From a virus, in the IMG/VR virus record IMGVR_UViG_3300046314_000148, positions 48,246 to 112,245 of that record: DNA of 64,000 nt; one strand, 5' to 3'. The notes under the pieces were generated by a model. That model saw only the letters and a list, made by a program, of their open reading frames with translations. It made no database searches and was not told where the DNA came from. Positions within the stretch are counted from its first letter, which is position 1, and each line of letters opens with the position of its first letter. Position numbers and translations under genes: made by a program. Shown here piece by piece: positions 7,398 through 15,015 of the stretch.

Positions 7398-8291
7398 ATG
7401 ATACTAGTCACAGGTGGTGCAGGATTTATTGGATCCCATCTGGTCGATAAGCTAATCAGTGATGGCTTCACCGTGCGAGTAATTGATAACGAGTCTGCCA
7501 CAGAGAATGATGCCTTCTACTGGAACCCAGAGGCAGACAACCACAAGCTAGACGTGGCTAACTATGAAGCAACTAGGCATCTCTATGATGGAATAGAGGT
7601 TGTCTACCATCTGGCAGCAATCTCCAGAATACAGCCAGCAATTGCCAGCCCACATTCTGTAGTAGAAACAAACATTGTTGGTACAGAAAATGTCCTTCGC
7701 TGTTCCGCAGAGGCAGGGGTGCAAAGGTTTGTATTCTCATCATCCTCATCTATTTATGGTAATAACGATATTCCAAATGTGGAATCTCAGAATGCAGACT
7801 GCCTAAACGCATACTCATCAAGCAAGCTCTCTGGCGAGCTCATGTGCAATGCAATGCATGGTGTATCTGGAATGGAAACAATCTCTCTTAGATTTTTTAA
7901 TGTTTATGGTGAGCGTCAGCCGTTACGAGGTAAGTACGCAACAGTAATTGGCCTATTCCTTCTCCAGGCCAAAAGAAATTTGCCGCTTACCATAGTGGGT
8001 GACGGGCATCAGACAAGAAGCTTTACTCATGTCTCGGATGTTGTAGATGCATGCTACAGAGCAGGATTCTCTGTTCCCTGGGATGGGGCATTCGGGGATA
8101 CCTATAACGTAGGCTATGAAACCTCGTACTCCATAAATGATGTTGCCAAAATGATATCAGATAACACTGCCAGCATCCCAGAAAGAATAGGGGAAGCTAG
8201 GCACACACTATCTGACTCCTCTAAGTTTAAGGATGTCTTTGGGTGGAAGCCAAATGTATCTCTAGAGGATTGGGTAGCCCAGAATGTCTAA
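7398..8291 (+). CDS. NAD-dependent sugar epimerase/dehydratase (UDP-glucose 4-epimerase type)
   Basis: This extended SDR carries the NAD motif GGAGFIGS (6-13), catalytic serines (SSSSS 114-118) and YSSSK (139-143). It is 297 residues, slightly short of a full GalE, but catalytic and binding parts are present. It would interconvert UDP-hexoses. It overlaps the UDP-glucose dehydrogenase gene by 8 nt, which suggests a two-step UDP-uronic-acid/epimer pathway feeding the glycosyltransferases. Confidence 0.88.
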   Translation: MILVTGGAGFIGSHLVDKLISDGFTVRVIDNESATENDAFYWNPEADNHKLDVANYEATRHLYDGIEVVYHLAAISRIQPAIASPHSVVETNIVGTENVLRCSAEAGVQRFVFSSSSSIYGNNDIPNVESQNADCLNAYSSSKLSGELMCNAMHGVSGMETISLRFFNVYGERQPLRGKYATVIGLFLLQAKRNLPLTIVGDGHQTRSFTHVSDVVDACYRAGFSVPWDGAFGDTYNVGYETSYSINDVAKMISDNTASIPERIGEARHTLSDSSKFKDVFGWKPNVSLEDWVAQNV

Positions 8292-9039
8292 CATGCTAAT
8301 TATTGGCAAAGGAAAAGTAGGCCAGGCAACAGCAAGAAGCTTACCCTCAGCGACCATAGACTTTCACGATCCATACATGGGTATGGTAATCGATGACCCA
8401 AGTAGCTATAGCCATGTGATTATCTGTGTAGATACTCTTCAGCAAGGGCCGAGAGATTACAGAGATCTGGACTCTGTCCTAGAATATCTAAGCTCCTACA
8501 AGAACCTTGTGATAGTCAGAAGCACTATCGATCCAGATAAGGCCAGGGAGCTGGGCCACCTCTTTGGAGATAACCTAATTATTTTCCCAGAGTTCATGGA
8601 CCATCATGACTTTAAAAATCAGCGTGACCCAGCCTCTAGGATTGTGCTAGGGGGAGCCATCAGCATGACTAATGCCTTCTTCGAATTGCTGGGAGATCTC
8701 GGGTATCCATGGATTAGAGACACGTTCTTCGTATCTCATGAAGAAGCATCAATAATAAAACTATCATCTAACGCAGCATTAGCCACTAAGGTAATCATGT
8801 TTAATGCAATATACGAGATCTGCAATAATTATGGAGTACCCTACGATGAGGTCAGGAAGGCTATAGGTGCTGATTCTAGAATTGGTCTTGGACATACCCT
8901 GGTGCCAAGTCCAGATGATGGCCAGCTAGGGTTTGGTGGCCATTGCTTGCCAAAAGACATAAAGGCAATAGCAGACATTGACAGCCTTGGATTCTTTAGT
9001 TTCGTAAACAATTTAAATAAAAGGCTTGGCAGATCCTAA
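8284..9039 (+). CDS. UDP-glucose/GDP-mannose 6-dehydrogenase-like, lacking the C-terminal domain
   Basis: The Rossmann start (LIIGKGKVGQA), the helix bearing K159, N163 and K169, and GFGGHCLPKD with catalytic Cys221 match the NDP-sugar 6-dehydrogenase family, which performs two-step NAD oxidation to a uronic acid. The protein has 251 residues against 400-450 for typical enzymes. It stops after the central dimerisation region, so the UDP-binding C-terminal domain is missing. It may still work as a dimer with altered specificity, or be degenerate. Confidence 0.8.
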   Translation: MSNMLIIGKGKVGQATARSLPSATIDFHDPYMGMVIDDPSSYSHVIICVDTLQQGPRDYRDLDSVLEYLSSYKNLVIVRSTIDPDKARELGHLFGDNLIIFPEFMDHHDFKNQRDPASRIVLGGAISMTNAFFELLGDLGYPWIRDTFFVSHEEASIIKLSSNAALATKVIMFNAIYEICNNYGVPYDEVRKAIGADSRIGLGHTLVPSPDDGQLGFGGHCLPKDIKAIADIDSLGFFSFVNNLNKRLGRS

Positions 9040-9060
9040 ATTGTATGCTACAATATATCC

Positions 9061-9162
9061 ATGGAGATAACTATGAAGTCAAACCAGCATCCGCATCAGC
9101 GATATAGCTTGGCCTACTCGTGGCAACAGCATGCCAGCCTCCAGAGCATTCGCTCACTATAA
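9061..9162 (+). CDS. 33-residue peptide at head of tRNA cluster
   Basis: An ATG at 9061 lies after TACAAT-like sequence (GCTACAATATATCC) and opens a 33-codon frame rich in His, Gln and Ser (HPHQRYSLAYSWQQHASL), ending in TAA. It is the only ORF before the tRNA block. It could be a real micro-gene or a leader of the tRNA transcript. Confidence 0.4.
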   Translation: MEITMKSNQHPHQRYSLAYSWQQHASLQSIRSL

Positions 9163-9194
9163 ATCAAACAATCTATAACTTAATAAACATATAA

Positions 9195-9265
9195 TCCTCA
9201 CTGGTGTAGTGGTAGCACAACAGCTTCCAAACCTGTTGGTCTGAGTTCGATTCTTAGGTGGGGGG
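9195..9265 (+). tRNA. tRNA, probably Trp (CCA); Gly (TCC) less likely
   Basis: Acceptor TCCTCAC/GTGGGGG (two G-U), D arm GTGT/GCAC, T arm CTGAG-TTCGATT-CTTAG, discriminator G. With base 26 kept, the stem is ACAGC/CCTGT around loop TTCCAAA, giving CCA and a C-C mismatch at 31-39. Reading CTTCCAA as the loop would give TCC (Gly), but then no five-pair stem forms. G73 also favours Trp. Confidence 0.6.
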
Positions 9266-9270
9266 CGTAA

Positions 9271-9342
9271 ACCAATATAGCTCAACGGAAGAGCATTTGC
9301 CTACGAAGCAAAGGGTTAAAGGTTCGAATCCTTTTATTGGTA
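9271..9342 (+). tRNA. tRNA-Arg (ACG)
   Basis: Perfect acceptor ACCAATA/TATTGGT, anticodon stem TTTGC/GCAAA, loop CTACGAA (anticodon ACG), T loop TTCGAAT, discriminator A. A34 would need conversion to inosine by host TadA. Confidence 0.93.
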
Positions 9343-9367
9343 CTGATAACTAAATATAGAAATGCAA

Positions 9368-9450
9368 GGAAGTGCGTCGCAGTTGGAGAGGCGAGGCGGT
9401 CTGTAAAACCGTTGGGTGCACCTAAGTCAGTTCGAATCTGACCACTTCCA
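9368..9450 (+). tRNA. tRNA-Tyr (GTA)
   Basis: Acceptor GGAAGTG/CACTTCC, anticodon loop CTGTAAA (GTA), long variable arm (TTGGGTGCACCTAA) as expected for bacterial tRNA-Tyr, T arm GTCAG-TTCGAAT-CTGAC, discriminator A. Confidence 0.93.
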
Positions 9451-9452
9451 CT

Positions 9453-9523
9453 GTGTACGTAGTTCAATGGTAGAACGCTTGGTTGTGGTCCAAGGAATGG
9501 GGGTTCAATTCCCCTCGTGCACC
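9453..9523 (+). tRNA. tRNA-His (GTG)
   Basis: Acceptor GTGTACG/CGTGCAC, anticodon stem CTTGG/CCAAG with loop TTGTGGT (GTG), T arm GGGGG-TTCAATT-CCCCT. Discriminator C73 is characteristic of bacterial tRNA-His. The encoded base at -1 is T rather than G. Confidence 0.9.
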
Positions 9524-9526
9524 CCA

Positions 9527-9599
9527 GCTCTTCTAGCCCAATGGCAGAGGCAACGGCTTCAAAACCCGTTTAGTGTAAGTTCGAATCTTACGAGGAGCA
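9527..9599 (+). tRNA. tRNA of ambiguous identity (CAA or TCA anticodon)
   Basis: Acceptor GCTCTTC/GAGGAGC and T arm GTAAG-TTCGAAT-CTTAC are good. The anticodon region ACGGC-TTCAAAA-CCCGT has a C-C clash at 31-39 and reads CAA (Leu), but the variable loop is only 4 nt, unlike class II tRNA-Leu. Reading CTTCAAA gives TCA, an opal-decoding anticodon, but then the stem fails. Identity is left open. Confidence 0.6.
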
Positions 9600-9601
9600 C
9601 A

Positions 9602-9694
9602 AGTTACATAGTATAGTAGGCAGTACGCCATAGTCTATAAACTGTATGCAGCAGATGGCTAGGGGAAGCATGGGTTCGAGTCCCATTGTAACTA
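9602..9694 (+). tRNA. Atypical tRNA-like gene with long variable arm
   Basis: Acceptor AGTTACA/TGTAACT is perfect, the T arm is ATGGG-TTCGAGT-CCCAT and the discriminator is A. The anticodon arm ATAGT/ACTGT leaves a 6-nt loop CTATAA, so the anticodon is unclear (ATA or CTA). The variable region is about 24 nt and the D region is over-long. It may be a decayed class II tRNA, a suppressor or a regulatory tRNA-like RNA. Confidence 0.5.
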
Positions 9695-9718
9695 GGTAAG
9701 GTAATGATCTGCCTTACC
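9695..9718 (+). repeat. Hairpin between tRNA genes
   Basis: A perfect 7-bp inverted repeat GGTAAGG (9695-9701)/CCTTACC (9712-9718) separates the tRNA-like gene from tRNA-Gln. No T tract follows, so it is more likely a processing signal than a terminator. Confidence 0.5.
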
Positions 9719-9723
9719 GATCT

Positions 9724-9795
9724 ACTCCTATGGTGTAATTGGCAACACTACGGTTTTTGGTACCGTCATTTTTGGTTCGAGTCCAGATAGGAGTG
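9724..9795 (+). tRNA. tRNA-Gln (TTG)
   Basis: Acceptor ACTCCTA/TAGGAGT, anticodon stem ACGGT/ACCGT with loop TTTTGGT (TTG), T arm TTTGG-TTCGAGT-CCAGA, discriminator G as in bacterial tRNA-Gln. Confidence 0.9.
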
Positions 9796-9878
9796 CTTTG
9801 TTACACAATTGTAATACAAATAAAAATATTCTATTAAACAAATCTGTATAATAGATCTACAACTATAGAGGAGATAAT

Positions 9879-10100
9879 ATGACAACGGTTTATACTAAGC
9901 CAGCATGCGTCCAATGTGACCAGACAAAGAAGCTATTGGATAAGAACGGGGTAGAGTACACAACCATTGATATCTCTAAGGACCAGGAAGCATTCGACAA
10001 GATTGTTGCCATGGGATTCATGTCAGCACCAGTAGTTATTTCTGGAAATGATAGCTGGGCAGGGTTCCAGCCAGATAAAATTAATTCAATAACTGCTTGA
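9879..10100 (+). CDS. nrdH: NrdH-type glutaredoxin
   Basis: The 73-residue thioredoxin-fold protein has redox motif CVQC (10-13), SAPVV (the cis-proline loop) and a C-terminal GFQPDKI. It is the NrdH form that delivers electrons from thioredoxin reductase to class Ib ribonucleotide reductase. No reductase gene is in this window, so it would serve a phage enzyme outside it or the host enzyme. TATAAT (about 9851) and a GAGGAG ribosome site precede it. Confidence 0.88.
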   Translation: MTTVYTKPACVQCDQTKKLLDKNGVEYTTIDISKDQEAFDKIVAMGFMSAPVVISGNDSWAGFQPDKINSITA

Positions 10101-10125
10101 CAACTAGCCTCCACCTAAGTATAAT
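10097..10125 (+). promoter_or_regulatory. Canonical promoter TTGACA-N17-TATAAT
   Basis: TTGACA at 10097-10102 and TATAAT at 10120-10125 are exactly 17 nt apart. It overlaps the end of nrdH and drives the 10.15-12.5 kb operon. Confidence 0.8.
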
Positions 10126-10153
10126 AGATATACAAAAGGTATGAGAGGACCCG

Positions 10154-10330
10154 ATGCACGAAGATATCCTAGGCGTAGTGTTTGGCATTGACCACATTAT
10201 TGCAGAGTTCTTTTGGAATGCCATATTCGCAATAGCAGTATTTGCATTTTCAAAAGCCAAGGCTAAGCGTAGCCTACACAAATACATTGATGATAAGCAC
10301 GGTGTAACACACCAGAAGGATGAGTACTAA
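10154..10330 (+). CDS. Small membrane protein (58 aa)
   Basis: The ATG follows GAGAGGA. A single hydrophobic segment (about 17-35, EFFWNAIFAIAVFAF) is followed by a basic KAKAKRSLHKY stretch and a polar tail. It ends just inside the GroES start region, so it is co-transcribed with it. Confidence 0.6.
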   Translation: MHEDILGVVFGIDHIIAEFFWNAIFAIAVFAFSKAKAKRSLHKYIDDKHGVTHQKDEY

Positions 10331-10331
10331 T

Positions 10332-10622
10332 ATGAGCATTAGACCACTAGAAGATAAGGTAGTCCTAGAGCTGCCAAAGGCAGAAGAAAAGACAACTCAG
10401 TTTGGCCTTATCATTGCAGGAACAGCAGATGAGAAGCCACAGGAGGCAATTGTAGTGGCTGTAGGTCCAGGAGCCAAGTTTGCAGACGGTAGTACCATGG
10501 AAATGGCAGTAGAGCCAGGAGATAAGGTTATCTTTTCTAAGTACCAGGGTACAGAGGTAGAACACGAAGGCAAGAAGTATCTAATCGTTGCCTACCGAGA
10601 CATCTTTGCAGTGATTGGATAG
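10332..10622 (+). CDS. groES: GroES-like co-chaperonin
   Basis: The 96-residue protein starts MSIRPLEDKVVLE and contains the mobile loop region (about 16-32), VVAVGPG, the GDKVIFSKYQGTEVEHEGKKYLIV core and the AYRDIFAVI end of GroES. It would cap host GroEL, like gp31 of T4, to fold phage proteins such as the capsid protein. The second ATG (10332) fits the family start better than the one at 10320. No GroEL gene is present in the window. Confidence 0.9.
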   Translation: MSIRPLEDKVVLELPKAEEKTTQFGLIIAGTADEKPQEAIVVAVGPGAKFADGSTMEMAVEPGDKVIFSKYQGTEVEHEGKKYLIVAYRDIFAVIG

Positions 10623-10626
10623 TATA

Positions 10627-10824
10627 ATGGGAAGAATTCCAGACATCAACTACGCAGATGAATATGAGCGTGGTTATGAGGCTGCACTACACGCACTGCA
10701 TGATGAATTTGAAAAGGAATACTTTAAGATTGCCGATGAAGATCCGTACTATGCGTACTACATCAAGCATGTTCTAAATGTTATTCGTAAAAAGATTAAT
10801 CCACTTATCGCCATCGATGAGTAG
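10627..10824 (+). CDS. Hypothetical acidic helical protein
   Basis: The 65-residue protein contains YERGYEAALHALHDEFEKEY, an amphipathic helix. The ATG at 10627 was preferred over the TTG at 10615. It overlaps the next gene by 8 nt. Family unknown. Confidence 0.55.
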   Translation: MGRIPDINYADEYERGYEAALHALHDEFEKEYFKIADEDPYYAYYIKHVLNVIRKKINPLIAIDE

Positions 10825-10996
10825 GCATAGAGCAACCAGCCACTGGTCCTACCTGTGGGGCATTCTTGATTACCCTATTCCAGTTTATAAGCATTGGCTT
10901 CTGAATAGCTGGAACTACTTTACAAAACCAAAGATATCTGCTAAGGTAGCAGAGTACACAAAAAGACTTAGGAGACTCCATGACAGAGCCAATTGA
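10817..10996 (+). CDS. Small basic hypothetical protein
   Basis: The ATG at 10817 overlaps the previous stop. The 59-residue product is Trp/Tyr rich (SHWSYLWGILDYPIPVYKHW) with a basic C-terminal helix (YTKRLRRLHDR). It overlaps the following start by 17 nt. No family is recognised. Confidence 0.5.
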   Translation: MSRHRATSHWSYLWGILDYPIPVYKHWLLNSWNYFTKPKISAKVAEYTKRLRRLHDRAN

Positions 10997-11273
10997 GGGC
11001 CAGCTAAAAGGCATAGGACTTCGTTTAGACCCACAAGAGATACTAATCGCACCGCATGAAGAAGGTGGTCTCAAGTGGGGCTATACGATTATTGATAAGA
11101 CCCACATTCCTACCATGTATATGGGTGGTGAGTGGAAGAATGTTGTCCCAGAGGGTGTCTGGCTGCAAATGCTAGACAACTGGGATGCCATTGCCAAGAC
11201 TGCAAAAGAAGTTTTGGCAGAATATCCAGAGTATCTAGAGTATCCAGAATTGAAGGCACTTGTAAATGACTAA
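10980..11273 (+). CDS. Hypothetical protein upstream of thyX
   Basis: The 97-residue alpha/beta protein has segment APHEEGGLKWGYTIIDKTHIPTMYM and an acidic C-terminal helix. It overlaps thyX by 8 nt, which suggests translational coupling. Function is not recognisable. Confidence 0.6.
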   Translation: MTEPIEGQLKGIGLRLDPQEILIAPHEEGGLKWGYTIIDKTHIPTMYMGGEWKNVVPEGVWLQMLDNWDAIAKTAKEVLAEYPEYLEYPELKALVND

Positions 11274-11955
11274 TATTAAAGTTCTAGACGAAGGGTACGT
11301 AAGACTAGTAGACACTTTGGGTGACGATCTTTCAGTAGTAAATGCTGCTAGAGTATCTTACGATAAAGAGTCATCAGAGTTTGAGCCACGTGATGAGAAG
11401 CTAATCAACTTCCTGGTACGTGAAGGTCATACCAGTCCATTCAGACACGCAGCACTGACTTTCGAAGTCTATGCTCCGCTGTTCGTTGCACGTCAGTGGT
11501 GGAAGTATGCTGTTTCATCTAGTCACGTAGACGATCAGAACGGATGGAATGAATCATCTCGCCGCTACATCACAGAAGATGAGCAGTTCTACATTCCTGG
11601 ACCAGACGAGTGGCGTAGCAAGCCAGAGAATAGCAAGCAGGGTAGCGGTGAGCCAATCAACGAAAATTTGGGGCAGTTCTACTTCAAGAAGCTAATCGAA
11701 ACTGTAGCTAGCGGTACCAGCCTATATCACCAGGCAATGGATGACAACGTTGCTCCAGAGATTGCACGACTATTCTTGCCAGCATACGGAATGTATGTAC
11801 GTTGGCGTTGGACCGCATCTCTACAGAGCGTAATGACTTTCCTAGACCAGCGACTCGGACATGATGCCCAGGTTGAAATCCAGGAGTATGCAAAGGCAGT
11901 AGAGAAGTTGACAGCAGAAGTATTCCCACAGACCATGAAGGCAGCAAGACAGTGA
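11266..11955 (+). CDS. thyX: FAD-dependent thymidylate synthase ThyX
   Basis: The protein follows ThyX order: N-terminal VVNAARVSYDK, then GHTSPFRHAALTFEV, the substrate/FAD motif with RQWWKYAVSS and NESSRRY, and the C-terminal MYVRWRWTASLQSVMTFLDQRL. ThyX makes dTMP from dUMP with methylene-THF and FADH2. The classical RHR is RQW here, a variant seen in phage ThyX. It is followed directly by a dNMP kinase, making a dTTP supply pair. Confidence 0.92.
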   Translation: MTNIKVLDEGYVRLVDTLGDDLSVVNAARVSYDKESSEFEPRDEKLINFLVREGHTSPFRHAALTFEVYAPLFVARQWWKYAVSSSHVDDQNGWNESSRRYITEDEQFYIPGPDEWRSKPENSKQGSGEPINENLGQFYFKKLIETVASGTSLYHQAMDDNVAPEIARLFLPAYGMYVRWRWTASLQSVMTFLDQRLGHDAQVEIQEYAKAVEKLTAEVFPQTMKAARQ

Positions 11956-12491
11956 TTATTGGATTAAGCGGATATGCCCAGTCGGGCAAGGACACCGTTG
12001 CTGACTACCTAGTTAAGCAGCATGGCTTTACCAAGGTATCTTTTGCAGATCCTATTAGACAGGCACTAATTCTTCTAGATCCAAAAGTAACTATCGCTGA
12101 CATGCAGGGGGTTCCTTTATCTACTGCCGTTGCTGGCTTGGGTTGGGAGAATGTAAAGGTTGATAGTCCAGACGTTCGTGGCCTGATGCAGCGTATGGGC
12201 ACAGAAGTTGGTCGCCAACTATTTGGTGAAAATTTCTGGGTTAATCAAGCTATGGCAAAAGCCGCAGAATACCCAAGAGTAGTTTTTGCAGATGTCCGCT
12301 TCGAGAACGAGGCAAAATCGATTCTCGAGGCATCTGGGGCCGTCTGGAGGGTATCTAAGCCAGGTGTTTATGCAGCAAATGGACACATATCGGAGACTTC
12401 TTTAGATAATTATTCATTTACTAAAGAGGTAAATAATATTGGTTCTTTGGAGGACCTATATGAGACTGTAGATTATCTTATTAGTCATTAG
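11952..12491 (+). CDS. Deoxynucleoside monophosphate kinase (T4 gp1-like)
   Basis: The GTG start overlaps the thyX stop. The P-loop GYAQSGKDT (7-15), the FADPIR segment, MGTEVGRQLFGENFWV and the FADVRFENEA motif identify a phage dNMP kinase, which phosphorylates dNMPs (typically dTMP, dGMP and modified dCMP) to diphosphates. Length (179 residues) is somewhat shorter than T4 gp1. Confidence 0.88.
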   Translation: MIIGLSGYAQSGKDTVADYLVKQHGFTKVSFADPIRQALILLDPKVTIADMQGVPLSTAVAGLGWENVKVDSPDVRGLMQRMGTEVGRQLFGENFWVNQAMAKAAEYPRVVFADVRFENEAKSILEASGAVWRVSKPGVYAANGHISETSLDNYSFTKEVNNIGSLEDLYETVDYLISH

Positions 12492-12496
12492 TCTTA

Positions 12497-12570
12497 GGGG
12501 TGTTAGCTCAGCTGGTTAGAGCAGCGGACTCATAATCCGTCGGTCGTGGGTTCAAGTCCCACACACCCCA
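12497..12570 (+). tRNA. tRNA-Met (CAT)
   Basis: Acceptor GGGGTGT/ACACCCC, anticodon stem CGGA/TCCG with loop CTCATAA (CAT), T arm GTGGG-TTCAAGT-CCCAC, discriminator A. The C34 could alternatively be lysidine-modified for Ile AUA; a tRNA-Ile(TAT) next door makes Met more likely. Confidence 0.92.
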
Positions 12571-12574
12571 CTCT

Positions 12575-12648
12575 GCTCCAGTAGCTCAGTAGGTAAGAGC
12601 ATCAGACTTATAAACTGAAGGCCGATGGTTCAATCCCATCCTGGAGTA
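12575..12648 (+). tRNA. tRNA-Ile (TAT)
   Basis: Acceptor GCTCCAG/CTGGAGT (first pair G-U), anticodon arm TCAGA/ACTGA with an A-A mismatch at 31-39, loop CTTATAA (TAT), T arm GATGG-TTCAATC-CCATC. It would read the AUA codon, used in this phage but rare in high-GC actinobacteria. Confidence 0.85.
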
Positions 12649-12691
12649 CTTATGGTGTATTATAGTTATTAGACTATAGAAAGAAGAAGAT

Positions 12692-13219
12692 GTGGACATA
12701 TCTATAAACAGTTTTCCAAGAAGTGGATCACAGTTTCTTAAGTTTAATCTAGATAATATGATTGGACATCGAAGAGTTGCCAAAAATCCACCGAATCTTC
12801 ATAAGATACTTAAAGATAGAAGCTACTTTCAGGTTGTTGTTGTCAGAAATCCGAGGGACACTGTAATATCCTGCATCGCTCATTCGGAATACCTTAGACA
12901 CGGGAGCAGCAAGAACATAAAACAGGTGCTAGTAGACACCTTGCGAGAGTACTGTAATGCAATAGATAACTTTTTGGAAAATGTACAGCATATAAATCTT
13001 TACGATTTTGAATATCTGGATTGGGCAGTAATTGATATTGCAAACAAGGCAAAGATTGATATTCCAGACAGCTTTGTCCTTACTCCAAAGCACTACAGTG
13101 TGAGCGACACAGATTTTTATCAGGACCTATTGGATGCAGACATAGATGACTCTTTATTTGAAGAGGCAAATAAGAAGTACGAGTCAATCCTAAGCTTCTG
13201 CCAGAGACCTGCAGATTAA
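12692..13219 (+). CDS. Sulfotransferase-like protein
   Basis: The PAPS-binding 5' loop FPRSGSQFL (8-16) and the 3'-phosphate motif VVVRNPRDTVIS (48-59) are both intact, as in P-loop sulfotransferases. At 175 residues it is shorter than cellular enzymes (about 250-300). It would transfer sulfate from PAPS to a hydroxyl or amine on a glycan, lipid or protein. GTG start. It sits between tRNAs and the convergent glycan gene block, and a second homologue is at 23.4 kb. Confidence 0.82.
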   Translation: MDISINSFPRSGSQFLKFNLDNMIGHRRVAKNPPNLHKILKDRSYFQVVVVRNPRDTVISCIAHSEYLRHGSSKNIKQVLVDTLREYCNAIDNFLENVQHINLYDFEYLDWAVIDIANKAKIDIPDSFVLTPKHYSVSDTDFYQDLLDADIDDSLFEEANKKYESILSFCQRPAD

Positions 13220-13914
13220 TTAGAGCTAGCAGTACTTTCATATATAGATGGTTCTGGAAACATCTCCATCAGCATATCAAGAATCTTTTCAAACGAGCTG
13301 TCTTCTGTGGACAGGAAGTAGGATTCCCCACTCAGGAAGTCGTATGACCTAGAGCTCATCCTTCCCTTAGAGTATACCTTTACATCATTGCTTATCGATC
13401 CACCGATACCAAAGATGTTTCCATAGTTTGATCTTTCTAAGTATGGCATAGTGAGCACCTTGTCAAGCAGTATCTTATTCATGACCATCGGTACGTGGAT
13501 GTCATAGTCTAGTGGATTTGGAATGCCAAGCTTAACCAGTCTCTTGTGAGTGCTTGCCAGCAGCCTAGTGTACACTGAGCTTGGGGTTAGCTTCTGATAC
13601 AGGGACACACGATCTTCCAGCAGTCCACCATGCAGCACTGGAATAGAGTCTATCTTTTTAGTGATAAAGAAATCATCGTGCATTGAAACAAAGTCATCAG
13701 ATATTTCATCGCTGCTCACTATGGCAGACATGCACTTCTTTATATTATCAAACTTATACTGGGTATCTCGAATTGGAATAAAGTTTCCAGTGTACCACTT
13801 AGGCTTATAGCCAATGACCCATATGTTTCCAGGTGGTAGGTTTTCAACAACAGATCGAATCGAGTATCGAAGCTCTTCGTTATCACCTTTACGACAGATG
13901 TAAACGTAATCCAT
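13216..13914 (-). CDS. Stealth-like hexose-1-phosphate transferase
   Basis: ELRYSIRSV (14-22), the strand-rich IWVIGYKPKWY region and FVSMHDDFFITKKID (HDDFF 79-83) are the conserved regions of Stealth proteins (CpsY/GNPTAB relatives), which move sugar-1-phosphate onto glycans. The later HVPMVMNKILLDKVL fits the third conserved region. Start and stop abut the GDP-mannose dehydratase gene, so the two share a leftward operon. Confidence 0.75.
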   Translation of the reverse strand: MDYVYICRKGDNEELRYSIRSVVENLPPGNIWVIGYKPKWYTGNFIPIRDTQYKFDNIKKCMSAIVSSDEISDDFVSMHDDFFITKKIDSIPVLHGGLLEDRVSLYQKLTPSSVYTRLLASTHKRLVKLGIPNPLDYDIHVPMVMNKILLDKVLTMPYLERSNYGNIFGIGGSISNDVKVYSKGRMSSRSYDFLSGESYFLSTEDSSFEKILDMLMEMFPEPSIYESTASSN

Positions 13915-14948
13915 TATTCTCCGTGGTGATTAGGAAAAACCTTCGCAGTGTTCTCACACATATCATCTACAAGATCAACGAAGGAACGCTTTCTAACCCA
14001 TCCAAGCTTGGTAGAAGCCTTTGTGCAGTCTCCTAGAAGGGTCTCTACCTCTGCTGGTCTAAAGAACTTAGGGTTAATTCTAATAACAGTCTTGCCAGAA
14101 ATGGTGTCAACACCAACCTCATCTAGGCCTTCACCCTGCCACTCGATCTTCATTCCGAAATAGTCTCCAGCCTTCTCAACAAACTCTCTGACCGAGTGCT
14201 GCTCTCCAGTAGAGATTACATAGTCATCGGGGGCATCCTGCTGTAGCATTAGCCACATTGCGTATACGAAATCTTTTGCATGCCCCCAGTCTCGCATGGC
14301 ATCTAGGTTGCCCAGCTCTAGGACATCCTGTCTTCCAACACTAATGTTGTTTAAACCAAGAACGATTTTGCTTGTAACAAAGTTTACTCCACGTCTCGGG
14401 CTCTCGTGATTGAAGAGAATGCCGCTAGACGCATGCATACCGTAAGACTCTCTATAGTTCTTGGTAATCCAGTGGCCATATAGCTTTGCTACACCGTAAG
14501 GAGAGCGAGGGTAGAAGTCTGTAGTTTCTTTCTGAGGTACTTCTTGGACAAGGCCAAACATCTCAGAGGTGCTTGCCTGATAGAAGCGAGTCTTATCCTT
14601 TAGTCCTAGAACTCGGATTGCCTCTAAGATTCTTAGTGGCCCAAGGGCATCTGTCTCAGCAGTAAACTCTGCGGTATCAAACGATACCTGGACATGGCTC
14701 TGAGCACCCAGGTTATAGACCTCATCTGGCTCAATGATCTTAATAAGATTAGTTATTGACGCAGAGTCTGTCAAGTCTCCTTGGTGGAGAAATAGGCTGT
14801 CATTATCAAGAATGTTCTTGATTCGTGTAAAGTTATCAGTCGATGATCTACGAACAAGTCCGTGTACTTCGTATCCGATGTTTAGCAGTAGTTCTGCCAA
14901 GTATGAACCATCTTGTCCAGTGATTCCCGTGATGAGAGCTTTCTTCAT
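13914..14948 (-). CDS. gmd: GDP-mannose 4,6-dehydratase
   Basis: The SDR enzyme is full length (344 residues) with NADP motif [10 protein letters not shown] (8-17), RRSS (33-36), [17 protein letters not shown] and catalytic YGVAK (151-155), all typical of Gmd. It converts GDP-mannose to GDP-4-keto-6-deoxymannose, the precursor of fucose, rhamnose and perosamine. No reductase or aminotransferase partner is visible, so the host or another window would complete the path. Confidence 0.93.
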   Translation of the reverse strand: MKKALITGITGQDGSYLAELLLNIGYEVHGLVRRSSTDNFTRIKNILDNDSLFLHQGDLTDSASITNLIKIIEPDEVYNLGAQSHVQVSFDTAEFTAETDALGPLRILEAIRVLGLKDKTRFYQASTSEMFGLVQEVPQKETTDFYPRSPYGVAKLYGHWITKNYRESYGMHASSGILFNHESPRRGVNFVTSKIVLGLNNISVGRQDVLELGNLDAMRDWGHAKDFVYAMWLMLQQDAPDDYVISTGEQHSVREFVEKAGDYFGMKIEWQGEGLDEVGVDTISGKTVIRINPKFFRPAEVETLLGDCTKASTKLGWVRKRSFVDLVDDMCENTAKVFPNHHGE

Positions 14949-15015
14949 TTATAATCCTATCTTATAAAAAGTATAGCATAAGAGACTATGGTACACTTGT
15001 TGTTAGGAGTTCACA

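Noticed and set aside
9282-9616. ORFs on both strands across the tRNA cluster
   Set aside because: They are made of tRNA gene sequence; the structures of the tRNAs explain the conservation.
10320-10331. Upstream ATG for groES
   Set aside because: The later ATG gives the standard GroES N-terminus and better ribosome-site spacing.
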